Assembly: GCF_042680685.1 (NCBI RefSeq)
Contig: NZ_JBHUEA010000007.1
Span: forward strand, 65,991 to 129,990
Length of the DNA stretch: 64,000 bases
Reading direction: 5' to 3'
Origin: Amnibacterium endophyticum
GTDB lineage: Bacteria > Actinomycetota > Actinomycetes > Actinomycetales > Microbacteriaceae
How positions within the stretch are numbered: position 1 is the first letter of the stretch; every line of letters starts with the position of its first letter. Below the pieces are notes generated by a model that ran no database searches, was not told the origin of the DNA, and was given only the letters and a program-made list of their open reading frames with translations. A program made the translations under genes and the position numbers. Shown here piece after piece: positions 34,870 to 43,057 of this stretch.

Positions 34870-36270
34870 TCACTGCCGGCGCCTCGGGTCGAGCACGACC
34901 GTGCCGTCGGAGCCGACGGCCCAGGGCGCGTCGTTCGTCACGATCTTCAGCTGGCCGCTGCCGAGCAGCGTCGCGTTGTTGACGCTGGTGCCCGCGTAGA
35001 TCCGCCACGAGCCGTAGGGCAGCCCGATCAGCCGCGGCGAGCCGTCGGAGACGAAGCCGTAGATGTAGGTGCTGGAGACGTCGCAGGACGGCGTGCCGGC
35101 CGCGGACGGCGCCTGCGTCGCCCCGACGTAGGTGCCGGCGGGCGCCGTCACCAGCACCGCCCCCATGGGCACGTAGGCGTAGGTGCTGTCCCCGGAGGCT
35201 GCGTACGCGGTCGCCCGCTGGGGCGCGCCGCTCTGCAGCTGCGTCGTCCCGACCTTGCCGGCGCCCCAGGCGGCCGGGTCGACCGCGGCGCAGGTCTTCG
35301 TGCCGTCCGGCGACTGCAGGCGTCCGGCGATCACCCCGTACCCGGCGGCGTACGGGTACCGCGGCGTGATCTTGCTCTGCGCGGCCGAGGAGTCCACCGA
35401 GATGTTGTCGCCGCTCATGAAGGTGGTGTCGAACGAGGTCGGCAGCTGCATCGAGTAGCCGGAGGGGATGCTCGCGACCGCCGGGCGGGGCTGGAAGGCG
35501 GTGCGGTAGGACGCGGCCTTCGCGTAGGGCGCGAACTGCGGCACGGTGGTCGCGCCCTTCGTGACCGAGACGGTCTTCGTCGGGGTCGCGTCCTGGTTCC
35601 CGTCGATCCAGCCGTTCTTCGACAGGGTGACGTCGTAGTTGCCGGGGGCGAGGTTGCCGGCGTAGCTGCAGCCCTCGCTGTCGGTGTCGGCGGGCTGCTG
35701 CGCGGGCGTCGTGCCGCCGGTATTCGCCTTCACGGTCACCCCGACGCCCTGCTGCGGCGCCGACTGGTCGTCCGTGATCGAGGTGACGATGCCGCCGGTC
35801 GTGTCGTTGCTCAGCCCGGCGGTGGGCGCGAGCAGGGTGTCGTCCTGCACGGGCGCGGTGTTCGCGAGCATGCCCGGCCAGGTGACGCGGACGTTGATGC
35901 GAAGGGCGAAGAGGGCGGAGCTGCCGCCGCAGGAGGCATCGACGCCGGCCTGCGTGATCCACGAGACGCCGCGCTTGACGGTGTAGGTGCGGCCGTCGAC
36001 GGTCCAGGCGACCCCGGCGCGGTCCGCTGCGGTCGTGGCGGCCATGACCTTGAAGGGGTCGGCCAGGGCGCGCATCCGGTCGATCTCGCGCGAGGCGAGG
36101 TTCTGGGCGGTCACCCGGGCGCGGTCGTCCGCGGTCATCCGGGTGATGGTCGAGAGGCCGGCGACGATGCCGGTGGAGAGGATCGCGAAGACGAGCATCG
36201 CGACCATGACCTCGATGAGGGTCAGGCCCTCGTCAGAGGCGGTGCGTCGCTGATGCACTGTCTTCTCCAT
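34870..36270 (-). CDS. PilV-like minor prepilin with CNA-B-like domain
   Basis: 466 residues. Class III signal ASDEG|LTLIEVMVAMLV with cleavage after Gly15 and Glu at +5. After the pilin-like part (to about 150) comes a beta-sandwich segment, residues 158-240, with GIVTSITDDQSAPQQGVGVT and APGNYDVTLSKNGW, typical of carboxypeptidase-regulatory/CNA-B folds. A further 220-residue unknown domain follows. The ATG at 36270 is preferred over a GTG seven codons upstream. It is probably a tip adhesin or minor pilin. Confidence 0.85.
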   Translation of the reverse strand: MEKTVHQRRTASDEGLTLIEVMVAMLVFAILSTGIVAGLSTITRMTADDRARVTAQNLASREIDRMRALADPFKVMAATTAADRAGVAWTVDGRTYTVKRGVSWITQAGVDASCGGSSALFALRINVRVTWPGMLANTAPVQDDTLLAPTAGLSNDTTGGIVTSITDDQSAPQQGVGVTVKANTGGTTPAQQPADTDSEGCSYAGNLAPGNYDVTLSKNGWIDGNQDATPTKTVSVTKGATTVPQFAPYAKAASYRTAFQPRPAVASIPSGYSMQLPTSFDTTFMSGDNISVDSSAAQSKITPRYPYAAGYGVIAGRLQSPDGTKTCAAVDPAAWGAGKVGTTQLQSGAPQRATAYAASGDSTYAYVPMGAVLVTAPAGTYVGATQAPSAAGTPSCDVSSTYIYGFVSDGSPRLIGLPYGSWRIYAGTSVNNATLLGSGQLKIVTNDAPWAVGSDGTVVLDPRRRQ

Positions 36271-36295
36271 GGCGTCGGTGCGGGCCTGCACTGGC

Positions 36296-36323
36296 GCGGC
36301 GACCGGGTCGCCCCGGTCGCCGC
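36296..36323 (-). terminator. Strong hairpin after the major pilin gene
   Basis: Perfect 12-bp stem GCGGCGACCGGG / CCCGGTCGCCGC with a 4-base loop, 18 bases after the pilin stop. No U-tract follows, so it probably acts as a partial terminator or 3' mRNA stabiliser. Either would let the major pilin be made in excess over the minor pilins. Confidence 0.65.
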
Positions 36324-36341
36324 GTGAACTTCAGTAACGGA

Positions 36342-36842
36342 TCACCACTTCGCTTCGGTGAGCGTCGTGCAGTCGCCCGAAGCGACCGAGGTGTTGGTCG
36401 AGATGCGGAACTTCGCGTTGGTCGCGCTCACGCCGTCCACGCACCAGGTGGCAGCGGTGGTGTTGGCCGTGCCCGACTTCACCGCGTAGGTGAGCGAGGT
36501 CGTGTTGGCGCTCTTCGACCAGCCGTACTTGGTCAGGTCCACGGCAGCGACGTTCGGCGTGATCGACGTGTTGGCCGCGACGTTGCCGGTGGCGTCGATC
36601 GCTGCCGGGATGTACCCGTTGGCGTCGACCGCGTAGCCGGTGATCGCCGTCTTGGCGTTGGTCAGGTCCGACTTGGTCGAGGAGTCCTTGGCGCCGTTGG
36701 TGACGCCGAGGTAGATCGGGATCGCGATCGCGGCGAGGATGCCGATGATGATGACGACGACCAGGAGCTCGATGAGCGTGAAGCCGGCCTCGCGCTCGCG
36801 CAGAGCGTCTCGGCGGGCCTCGAGGGCGGTGGTGATGGACAT
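36342..36842 (-). CDS. pilA: Major type IV pilin
   Basis: 166 residues. The leader MSITTALEARRDALREREAG is cleaved before FTLIELLVVVIIIGILAAI, with Glu at mature position 5. The globular domain ends with a Cys-Cys loop (WCVDG ... SVASGDC) like the D-region disulfide of other pilins. AGAGGGA precedes the ATG. Its own strong promoter region, its hairpin and its position at the head of the minor pilin genes argue that it is the major subunit. Confidence 0.93.
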   Translation of the reverse strand: MSITTALEARRDALREREAGFTLIELLVVVIIIGILAAIAIPIYLGVTNGAKDSSTKSDLTNAKTAITGYAVDANGYIPAAIDATGNVAANTSITPNVAAVDLTKYGWSKSANTTSLTYAVKSGTANTTAATWCVDGVSATNAKFRISTNTSVASGDCTTLTEAKW

Positions 36843-36906
36843 GACGGGTTCGTTTCCCTCTTCAGGATGTGGAGTGGTGGTGACCCGCCGCGGATAGGCC
36901 GCGGCG

Positions 36907-36934
36907 ATTAAAGGAAAAGATATTGAGCACTGAA
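36907..36934 (-). promoter_or_regulatory. Alternative sigma-A-like promoter for pilA
   Basis: Minus-strand TTCAGT (36929-36934) and TTTAAT (36907-36912), 16 bases apart. The -10 is good and the -35 weak. It lies inside an inverted repeat with arms AAAGGAA (36910-36916) and TTCCTTT (36935-36941), which could be an operator or a 5' UTR stem. Confidence 0.4.
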
Positions 36935-36939
36935 TTCCT

Positions 36940-36966
36940 TTATCAGACCCCGACCGGGGGTGTTTA
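36940..36966 (-). promoter_or_regulatory. Candidate motility sigma (sigma-28 type) promoter for pilA
   Basis: On the minus strand TAAA (36963-36966), then 15 bases, then TCTGATAA (36940-36947). The sigma-28/FliA/SigD consensus is TAAA-N15-GCCGATAA, so 10 of 12 positions agree with exact spacing. The spacer contains an ACCCC / GGGGT inverted repeat. The transcript would have a 5' UTR of about 90 nt. A housekeeping-type alternative overlaps downstream. Confidence 0.45.
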
Positions 36967-37083
36967 GCGTGCACAATTCACCCCATTCGGCGGGGTGCAT
37001 TCCTCGTCGAGGTGCTGCACTGACCGTCGTGCTCCAGCGCGATCACTCTGACGGGGGGACACGCCGCAGCGCCGGAGGGAAAC

Positions 37084-37100
37084 GCCCCCTTTCCGGGGGC
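37084..37100 (-). terminator. Terminator after the second pilin gene
   Basis: GCCCCC / GGGGGC stem with a 5-base loop, 36 bases past the stop. On the minus strand it is followed by GTTTCCC, a short T-run. It would end the pilB-pilT-pilC-pilin unit and isolate it from the major pilin gene. Confidence 0.6.
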
Positions 37101-37135
37101 CGCACGAGGAGGACGCGCCGAGCGCGGGCGGATGC

Positions 37136-37576
37136 TCAGTAGTTCGCGGCGCTGAGCCCGGCGCAGTCGCCGCTCGCGACCGAGGTGCGGGTCGAGATCC
37201 GGTACCGCGCACCCGTCTCGTTCTCGCCGTCGACGCACCAGCGCGCACCGGCTCCGCTGCCGGCGGGGCGGTAGACGAGGGAGACGGTCGACGCGCTCTT
37301 CGACCAGCCGAGCGGAGCGAGCTCGGTGCCGTCGGCGTCGACGCGCCCGACCTCGTCGTCGGAGATCGCGTCCGGGATCACGTCGGCGTGGTCGATGCCG
37401 TACGCCACGACGGCCTGCTTCGCATGTGCGAGATCCGCCTGCGTCGCCGCCTTCTTCGTGCTCAGCTGCGCACCGATCAGCGTTGGGACGGCGATGGCGG
37501 CCAGTACGCCGATGACGAGGACCACGACGAGCAGCTCGACCAGGGTGAAGCCGGCGTCGCCGCGGCGGTTCGGCAC
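37136..37576 (-). CDS. Second type IV pilin
   Basis: 146 residues: short leader MPNRRGDAG, then FTLVELLVVVLVIGVLAAI with Glu at +5. The C-terminal WCVDGENETGARYRISTRTS...GDC is clearly homologous to the major pilin. The GTG start at 37576 is supported by GAGGAGT seven bases upstream. It is cotranscribed with pilB-pilT-pilC, while the major pilin is not. It may be an alternative or minor subunit. Confidence 0.9.
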   Translation of the reverse strand: MPNRRGDAGFTLVELLVVVLVIGVLAAIAVPTLIGAQLSTKKAATQADLAHAKQAVVAYGIDHADVIPDAISDDEVGRVDADGTELAPLGWSKSASTVSLVYRPAGSGAGARWCVDGENETGARYRISTRTSVASGDCAGLSAANY

Positions 37577-37646
37577 TGCGGTACTCCTCGGGTGATCGAG
37601 CGGGCAGCCGGGTGAGATCGCCCGCTCGGGCGGCCTCACCCGGAGA

Positions 37647-38909
37647 TCAGTGGACCGCCGACGCGATCGAGAAGATCGGCATGTAGAGCGCGACGACCAT
37701 GCCGCCGACGACCCCGCCCAGGATCACGATCATGATCGGCTCGATGAGCGAGGTCAGCGCCGCGGCGGTCGCGTCGATCTCCTCGTCGTAGAAGTCGGCG
37801 ACCCTGCCGAGCATGGTGTCGACCGAACCGGACTCCTCCCCGACCGCGATCATCTGCACGACCATCGACGGGAAGTGCTTCTCCTCGGCCAACGGGCCGG
37901 CCATGGATCCGCCGACGCGGACGGACTCGGCGACCCGGTTCGCCGTCTGCTCGATTACCCAGTTGCCCGAGGCGGCACCGACGATCTGCAGGGCCTTCAG
38001 CAGCGGAACGCCTGCGGAGGTCATGTTCGAGAGGTTCCGCGCGAAGCGGGAGACGGCGACCTTCGTCATCAGCGGTCCGAAGATCGGCACCCTCAGCAGC
38101 AGCGGGTGCGTCAGCCGTCGGAACCAGTCCTGGTTCTTCTGCGCCCGGTAGAAGGCCGCAGCCGCGATCGCGCCGACCACGCCGAGCGGCAGGATCCAGA
38201 CCATGTTGTTCGACAGGTTCACCAGCAGCTGCGTCGGAGCGGGCAGCTGGCTGCCCATGCCCTCGAACATGTCCTTGAAGATCGGGACGATGAACAGCAG
38301 CATCCCGACGACGGCGAGCAGCGCGATCATCAGCACGACGACCGGGTAGGTCATCGCCGACTTGACCGTCGCGCGCAGCTTCGCCTCCTTCTCGAAGGTC
38401 GTGGCGACCGCGGCGAGCGCGATGTCGAGGAAGCCGCCGGCCTCACCGGCGCGGAGCATGCTGACCATGATCAGCGGGATGTCGCGGTGCTTCGCGAGCG
38501 CTTCCGAGAAGGACGTGCCGGTCTCGATCTCGCGACCGACGTCCTGCAGCATCGCCTTCAGCTTGGTGTTCTCGGTCTGATCCGCCACCACGGTGACCGC
38601 CCGCAGCAGCGCGAGCCCGGAGGCGGTCATGGTCGCGAGCTGCCGAGTCATGACCGCGAGGTCGTTGATCTTGAAGCCGGGGCCGAGGAAGCCGAGGTTG
38701 ATCTCGCGGTTCAGGCCGGTGCCCGGCTGACGCTCGACGAGCGTGATGGGCGCGAGCCCCATCGCCGTGAGCTTCGCGACGGCGGCGCTCTCGCTCGCGA
38801 CCTCGATGTTCCCCTTGACCAGCTTGCCGGCGCGGCTGCGGGCCCGGTAGTCGAACGTCTTCTGACCGGTGGACGTCTTCGCGGGCGCGGCCGCGGCAGT
38901 CGTCGCCAT
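37647..38909 (-). CDS. pilC: Type IV pilus inner-membrane platform PilC
   Basis: 420 residues with two T2SSF domains: cytoplasmic parts (LAVMTRQLATMTASGLALL and VSRFARNLSNMTSAGVPLL) and three hydrophobic segments. It anchors the PilB/PilT motors and transduces motor rotation to the pilin subunits. ATG overlaps the pilT stop (TGATG). Confidence 0.96.
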   Translation of the reverse strand: MATTAAAAPAKTSTGQKTFDYRARSRAGKLVKGNIEVASESAAVAKLTAMGLAPITLVERQPGTGLNREINLGFLGPGFKINDLAVMTRQLATMTASGLALLRAVTVVADQTENTKLKAMLQDVGREIETGTSFSEALAKHRDIPLIMVSMLRAGEAGGFLDIALAAVATTFEKEAKLRATVKSAMTYPVVVLMIALLAVVGMLLFIVPIFKDMFEGMGSQLPAPTQLLVNLSNNMVWILPLGVVGAIAAAAFYRAQKNQDWFRRLTHPLLLRVPIFGPLMTKVAVSRFARNLSNMTSAGVPLLKALQIVGAASGNWVIEQTANRVAESVRVGGSMAGPLAEEKHFPSMVVQMIAVGEESGSVDTMLGRVADFYDEEIDATAAALTSLIEPIMIVILGGVVGGMVVALYMPIFSIASAVH

Positions 38910-40042
38910 CAGCGGCCGCCCATGGACGACATCGAGAAGAAGTCGTTGGACGCGCCGGCGAAGCGGGGCTTGGTGATCAGCTGCCGGACGGTCTCCACGT
39001 CGTGCGCCTTGCCCTCCGCGGCCTCCTGCGTGATCGTGCCGTCGGAGGCGAGCGCGGCGAGGTGCTGGTCCATCGTCTGCATGCCGAGGTTCGAGCCGGT
39101 CTGCATCGCGCTGACGATCTGGCTGGTCTTCGCGGCGCGGATCAGGTTCGACACGGCCGGTGTGATCTTCAGCACCTCGACCGCGACCGCGCGGCCCTGG
39201 CCGCTCGCCTTCGGGACGAGCGTCTGGCAGACGACGCCCTGCAGCACGAGCGACAGCTGCATGCGCACCTGCTGCTGCTGGTGCGCCGGGAAGACGTCGA
39301 TGATGCGGTCGATCGACTGCGACGCGTCGGAGGTGTGCAGGGTCGCGAACACGAGGTGGCCGGTCTCCGCGGCGGTGAGCGCCACCGAGATCGACTCGAG
39401 GTCGCGGAGCTCGCCGAGCAGGATGATGTCCGGGTCCTGCCGCAGCACGTGCTTCAGCGCCGCGCCGAAGCTCTGGGTGTCGGCGCCGACCTCGCGCTGG
39501 TTCACGAGCGCCCGCTTGCTCGAGTGCACGAACTCGATCGGGTCCTCGATCGTCATGATGTGGTCGGCCCGCGTCTCGTTCGCGCGGTCGATCAGCGCGG
39601 CGAGCGTCGTCGACTTGCCGGAGCCGGTCGGGCCGGTCACGAGCACCAGGCCGCGGGGCAGGTCCGCGAACTCGCCGATAGACGCGGGCAGGCCCAGCTG
39701 GCCGAGCGACTTGATCTCGGTCGGGATCAGACGGAAGGCGGCGCCCCAGGCGTCGCGCTGCCGATAGACGTTCACGCGGAAGCGGCTGTCCGCCGACAGC
39801 GTGTAGGCGAAGTCGAGCTCGAGGTCCTCGGCGAAGGCCCGCCGCTGCTTCTCGGTCATGGCGGCCGACAGGATCGTCTCGACCGCGTCGGCGTCCCACT
39901 CCCCCACGCCCTGGATCGGACGGAGCTCGCCGGAGACGCGCACGGCGGGGGCGCGGCCGGCGGCGATGTGCAGGTCGGAGCCGCCTCGCTCGACGACCTC
40001 CGTCAGCGCGGCGTTCAGCAGGGCGATCGGGTCGTCGTGCAC
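38909..40042 (-). CDS. pilT: Pilus retraction ATPase PilT
   Basis: Hexameric AAA-like ATPase that depolymerises the pilus and powers twitching. 377 residues with the Walker A GPTGSGKSTT, the Asp box ITIEDPIEF-like IMTIEDPIEFVH, Walker B DIILLGELRD and the His box TGHLVFATLHTSDA. The C-terminal NLIRAAKTSQI corresponds to the PilT AIRNLIRE motif needed for retraction, which separates it from PilB. GTG start. Confidence 0.95.
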   Translation of the reverse strand: MHDDPIALLNAALTEVVERGGSDLHIAAGRAPAVRVSGELRPIQGVGEWDADAVETILSAAMTEKQRRAFAEDLELDFAYTLSADSRFRVNVYRQRDAWGAAFRLIPTEIKSLGQLGLPASIGEFADLPRGLVLVTGPTGSGKSTTLAALIDRANETRADHIMTIEDPIEFVHSSKRALVNQREVGADTQSFGAALKHVLRQDPDIILLGELRDLESISVALTAAETGHLVFATLHTSDASQSIDRIIDVFPAHQQQQVRMQLSLVLQGVVCQTLVPKASGQGRAVAVEVLKITPAVSNLIRAAKTSQIVSAMQTGSNLGMQTMDQHLAALASDGTITQEAAEGKAHDVETVRQLITKPRFAGASNDFFSMSSMGGR

Positions 40043-40083
40043 GGGTCTTCCTGTCGTATCGGTGGAGCGTGTGAGCCGTGCGC

Positions 40084-41607
40084 CTAGACGGCGACGCGGA
40101 GGACTTCCTCGATGGAGGTGAGGCCGGCGGCGACCTTGTTCCAGCCGTCCTGCCGCAGCGAGACCATGCCCTCCCTGACGGCGGCGCGACCGATCTCGCT
40201 GGCGGAGGAACGGGCGACCGTGAGGCGCTCGACCTCCTCGGAGACCGTCATCACCTCGTGGATCGCGAGGCGGCCGCGGTAGCCGGTGTTCGCGCAGTGC
40301 GAGCAGCCGACGGGGACGAACACCTCCTCGTCCTCCTCGATCAAGAGGCCGATCTTCGCGAGGTAGTCCTCGTCGTAGTGGGTCGGCTTCTTGCACTTGT
40401 CGCAGAGCCGGCGGGCGAGGCGCTGGGCGACGACGCCGACGAGCGCGGAGCCGACCAGGTAGGGCTCGATGCCCATCTCGACGAGGCGCGTCACCGCGGA
40501 CGGGGCGTCGTTCGTGTGCAGCGTCGACATGACGAGGTGGCCCGTCAGCGCGGCCTCGACCGCGATCTGCGCCGTCTCGTGGTCGCGGATCTCACCGATC
40601 AGCACGACGTCCGGGTCCGAGCGCAGGATCGAGCGGAGCGCGGACGCGAACGTCAGGCCGGCCTTCGCGTTGATCTGCACCTGGTTGATCCCCGCCATGC
40701 GGTACTCGACCGGGTCCTCGACCGTGATCACGTTCACGGACGGCTTCGCGACCTCCTGGATCGCCGTGTACAGCGTCGTCGACTTGCCGGAGCCGGTCGG
40801 GCCGGTGACGAGCAGCATCCCGTTCGGGCGCTCGTACGACGCCTTGAAGGCGTTGAGGTTGCGGCCCATCATGCCGAGCGCGCCGATCGACTTGGCGGAC
40901 CCCGATGAGTCGAGGATCCGCATGACGACCTTCTCGCCGTACACGGTCGGCAGCGTCGCGACGCGGAGGTCGATCTTGCGGCCCTGGTGCAGGACGGCGA
41001 TGCGGCCGTCCTGCGGGCGGCGGCGCTCGGCGATGTCGAGCTCGGCCATGATCTTCAGCCGCGAGATGACGCCGGCCTGGATCGAGGTCGGGACCGACTG
41101 CACCTCCTTCAGCACGCCGTCGATGCGGTAGCGGACGCGCAGCGCCTTCTCGCCCGGCTCGACGTGGATGTCGCTCGCGCGGTCCTGCACCGCCTGGCTG
41201 ATGAGCAGGTTCACGAATCGGACGATGGGCGCGTCGTCCTCGTCCGTCGCGTCCTCGTCGAGGGAGGCGGCCTCGCTCTGGCCGCCGAGCGTGTTCGACA
41301 GGTCCGAGAGCTCGTCGTCGGCGCGGTGGTACCGGTCGATCGCGGTCGCGAGGTCCTTCGGGTCGACCGCGACGGGACGGGCGCGGCGGCGGGTCGCGGC
41401 GGAGACGTCGTCGAGGGCGAGGATGTCGCCCGGGTCGGCCATCGCGACGATCAGCGTCATGCCCTCGCGGGCGATCGGCAGCACTCGGTGCCGGCGGCAG
41501 AGGACGGCGGAGACGCTGAGGGCGGCCTCGCGGTCGATCGGGTACTCCAGGATCTCCACGAAGGGCACGCCGAAGACGTCGTTGTCCTTCGACGTGATCA
41601 TGCTCAT
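40084..41607 (-). CDS. pilB: Pilus extension ATPase PilB
   Basis: Motor for pilin polymerisation. 507 residues: an N-terminal T2SSE_N domain, Walker A GPTGSGKSTTLYT, Asp box VEDPVEYRM, Walker B DVVLIGEIRD, His box TLHTNDAPSA and the tetracysteine zinc site CDKC ... CSHC typical of PilB/GspE. ATG at 41607 follows GGGAG. First gene of pilB-pilT-pilC-pilin. Confidence 0.96.
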   Translation of the reverse strand: MSMITSKDNDVFGVPFVEILEYPIDREAALSVSAVLCRRHRVLPIAREGMTLIVAMADPGDILALDDVSAATRRRARPVAVDPKDLATAIDRYHRADDELSDLSNTLGGQSEAASLDEDATDEDDAPIVRFVNLLISQAVQDRASDIHVEPGEKALRVRYRIDGVLKEVQSVPTSIQAGVISRLKIMAELDIAERRRPQDGRIAVLHQGRKIDLRVATLPTVYGEKVVMRILDSSGSAKSIGALGMMGRNLNAFKASYERPNGMLLVTGPTGSGKSTTLYTAIQEVAKPSVNVITVEDPVEYRMAGINQVQINAKAGLTFASALRSILRSDPDVVLIGEIRDHETAQIAVEAALTGHLVMSTLHTNDAPSAVTRLVEMGIEPYLVGSALVGVVAQRLARRLCDKCKKPTHYDEDYLAKIGLLIEEDEEVFVPVGCSHCANTGYRGRLAIHEVMTVSEEVERLTVARSSASEIGRAAVREGMVSLRQDGWNKVAAGLTSIEEVLRVAV

Positions 41608-41674
41608 GTGTCGACTCCCGACGTCGTCCGGCGCGGTGGGAGACCGTCGTCCACCCCGTGATCCGGTTCGCTCG

Positions 41675-41703
41675 AGAGTAGGAAAGGGCAGCGAGGGGTC
41701 GAA
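41675..41703 (-). promoter_or_regulatory. Predicted promoter of pilB operon
   Basis: Minus-strand TTCGAC (41698-41703) and TACTCT (41675-41680) with a 17-base spacer, start near 41668 and a leader of about 60 nt. A GGGG / CCCC inverted repeat (41695-41709) overlaps the -35 and could be a binding site. Confidence 0.5.
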
Positions 41704-41761
41704 AACCCCCAAGCAAGGCGCCCCAGAGCAGGGGCCAGGTGCGCGCGGCATCATCGACCGG

Positions 41762-43057
41762 GTGAAGTCCGCCGAGTACACGGTCCCCGGTCTGCACGTG
41801 ATCGAGCACGAGGTCGAGGTGCCGCTCGACTGGGCCGCACCGGAGGGTCCGGGCATCACCGTGTTCGCGCGCGAGCTGGTCGCGCCGCACCGGCGGCGGG
41901 AGGACCTGCCCCTCGTGCTGTTCCTGCAGGGCGGTCCGGGTGGCGCCTCGCCGCGCCCCCTCGACGCCTCCGGGTGGATCCGGGTGCTGCTCGAGCGGTA
42001 CCGCGTCGTGCTGCTCGACCAGCGGGGCACGGGCCGCAGCACGCCGGTCGACGCGGCCCGCATGGCGTCGATGACCGCCGAGGACGGCGCCGCCCACCTG
42101 GCCTGCTTCCGCGCCGACTCGATCGTGCGCGACGCCGAGCACCTGCGCACCGCCGTGTACGGCGGCCGGCGCTGGACGACGCTCGGGCAGAGCTACGGCG
42201 GCTGGATCACGCTGGAGTACCTGTCGAGCGCGCCCGAGGGGCTCGCCGCCTGCATGGTCACCGGCGGGCTTCCGGCGCTCCGCCCCGACGCCGCGGACCT
42301 CTACCGCCGCACGTACCCGCGCGCGCTCGCGAAGAACCTGCGGTTCGAGCGGCGGTACCCGGGCGACGTCGAGACCGTCTCGCGGATCGCGGACCTGCTG
42401 GCGGCCGAGGACGTGCGGCTGCCCGACGGCGACCGCTTCACCGTCCGGCGGTTCCAGTTCATGGGCAGCCGCTTCGGCATGCAGCACGGCTTCGAGGAGC
42501 TGCACTGGGCGCTCGACACCGCCTTCGGCTCCGACGGCGGCCTGTCCGACGCCTTCCTCGCCGAGGCGCTCGACCACACCTCGTTCGCGGTGAACCCGCT
42601 CTGGGCGGCGCTGCAGGAGGCCGCGGAGTACACCGACGACACCTCCGGTGCGACGCGCTGGGCGGCGCAGGCGGAGCACGACCGGCACCCGGAGTTCGCG
42701 GAGACCGCCCGCCCGCTGCGCTTCACCGGCGAGATGTTCTTCCCCTGGATGTTCGAGGAGATCCGGCTGCTGCGCCCCTTCGGCCCCGCCGTGGACCTTC
42801 TGCAGCGGCGCGAGGAGTGGCCGCGCCGCTACGACCTGCCGCGGCTGGCCGCGAACGAGGTGCCGGTCGCCGCGGCCGTGTACTTCGACGACCTCTACGT
42901 CGACGCGGACCTGCAGCGCGAGACCGCCGCGGCGATCGGGAACGTCACGACGTGGGTCACCGACGAGTGGGAGCACGACGGCATCGGCGCCTCCGGCGGC
43001 GAGGTCGTGCGGCACCTGCTGCGCCTGCTCGACGAGCGCGGCGGAGCGCTCGCGTGA
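41762..43057 (+). CDS. Proline iminopeptidase-like alpha/beta hydrolase, copy 1
   Basis: 431-residue S33-type alpha/beta hydrolase. It has the oxyanion motif LQGGPGGASPRP, DQRGTGRSTP and the nucleophile elbow GQSYGG (Ser144). His in TDEWEHDG near the C-terminus probably completes the triad. The family cleaves N-terminal proline from peptides, but specificity is broad. GTG start, weak ribosome site. It is divergent from pilB and coupled by GTGA to a paralogue of the same length. Confidence 0.9.
   Translation: MKSAEYTVPGLHVIEHEVEVPLDWAAPEGPGITVFARELVAPHRRREDLPLVLFLQGGPGGASPRPLDASGWIRVLLERYRVVLLDQRGTGRSTPVDAARMASMTAEDGAAHLACFRADSIVRDAEHLRTAVYGGRRWTTLGQSYGGWITLEYLSSAPEGLAACMVTGGLPALRPDAADLYRRTYPRALAKNLRFERRYPGDVETVSRIADLLAAEDVRLPDGDRFTVRRFQFMGSRFGMQHGFEELHWALDTAFGSDGGLSDAFLAEALDHTSFAVNPLWAALQEAAEYTDDTSGATRWAAQAEHDRHPEFAETARPLRFTGEMFFPWMFEEIRLLRPFGPAVDLLQRREEWPRRYDLPRLAANEVPVAAAVYFDDLYVDADLQRETAAAIGNVTTWVTDEWEHDGIGASGGEVVRHLLRLLDERGGALA

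Noticed and set aside
36843..37135. Separate small gene between the two pilin genes
   Set aside because: Short frames here have no ribosome site or pilin features; the stretch is explained by promoter elements and a terminator.
41608..41761. Riboswitch, for example cyclic di-GMP type, before pilB
   Set aside because: The leader is only about 60 nt and no conserved GEMM core or tetraloop receptor could be found by eye.
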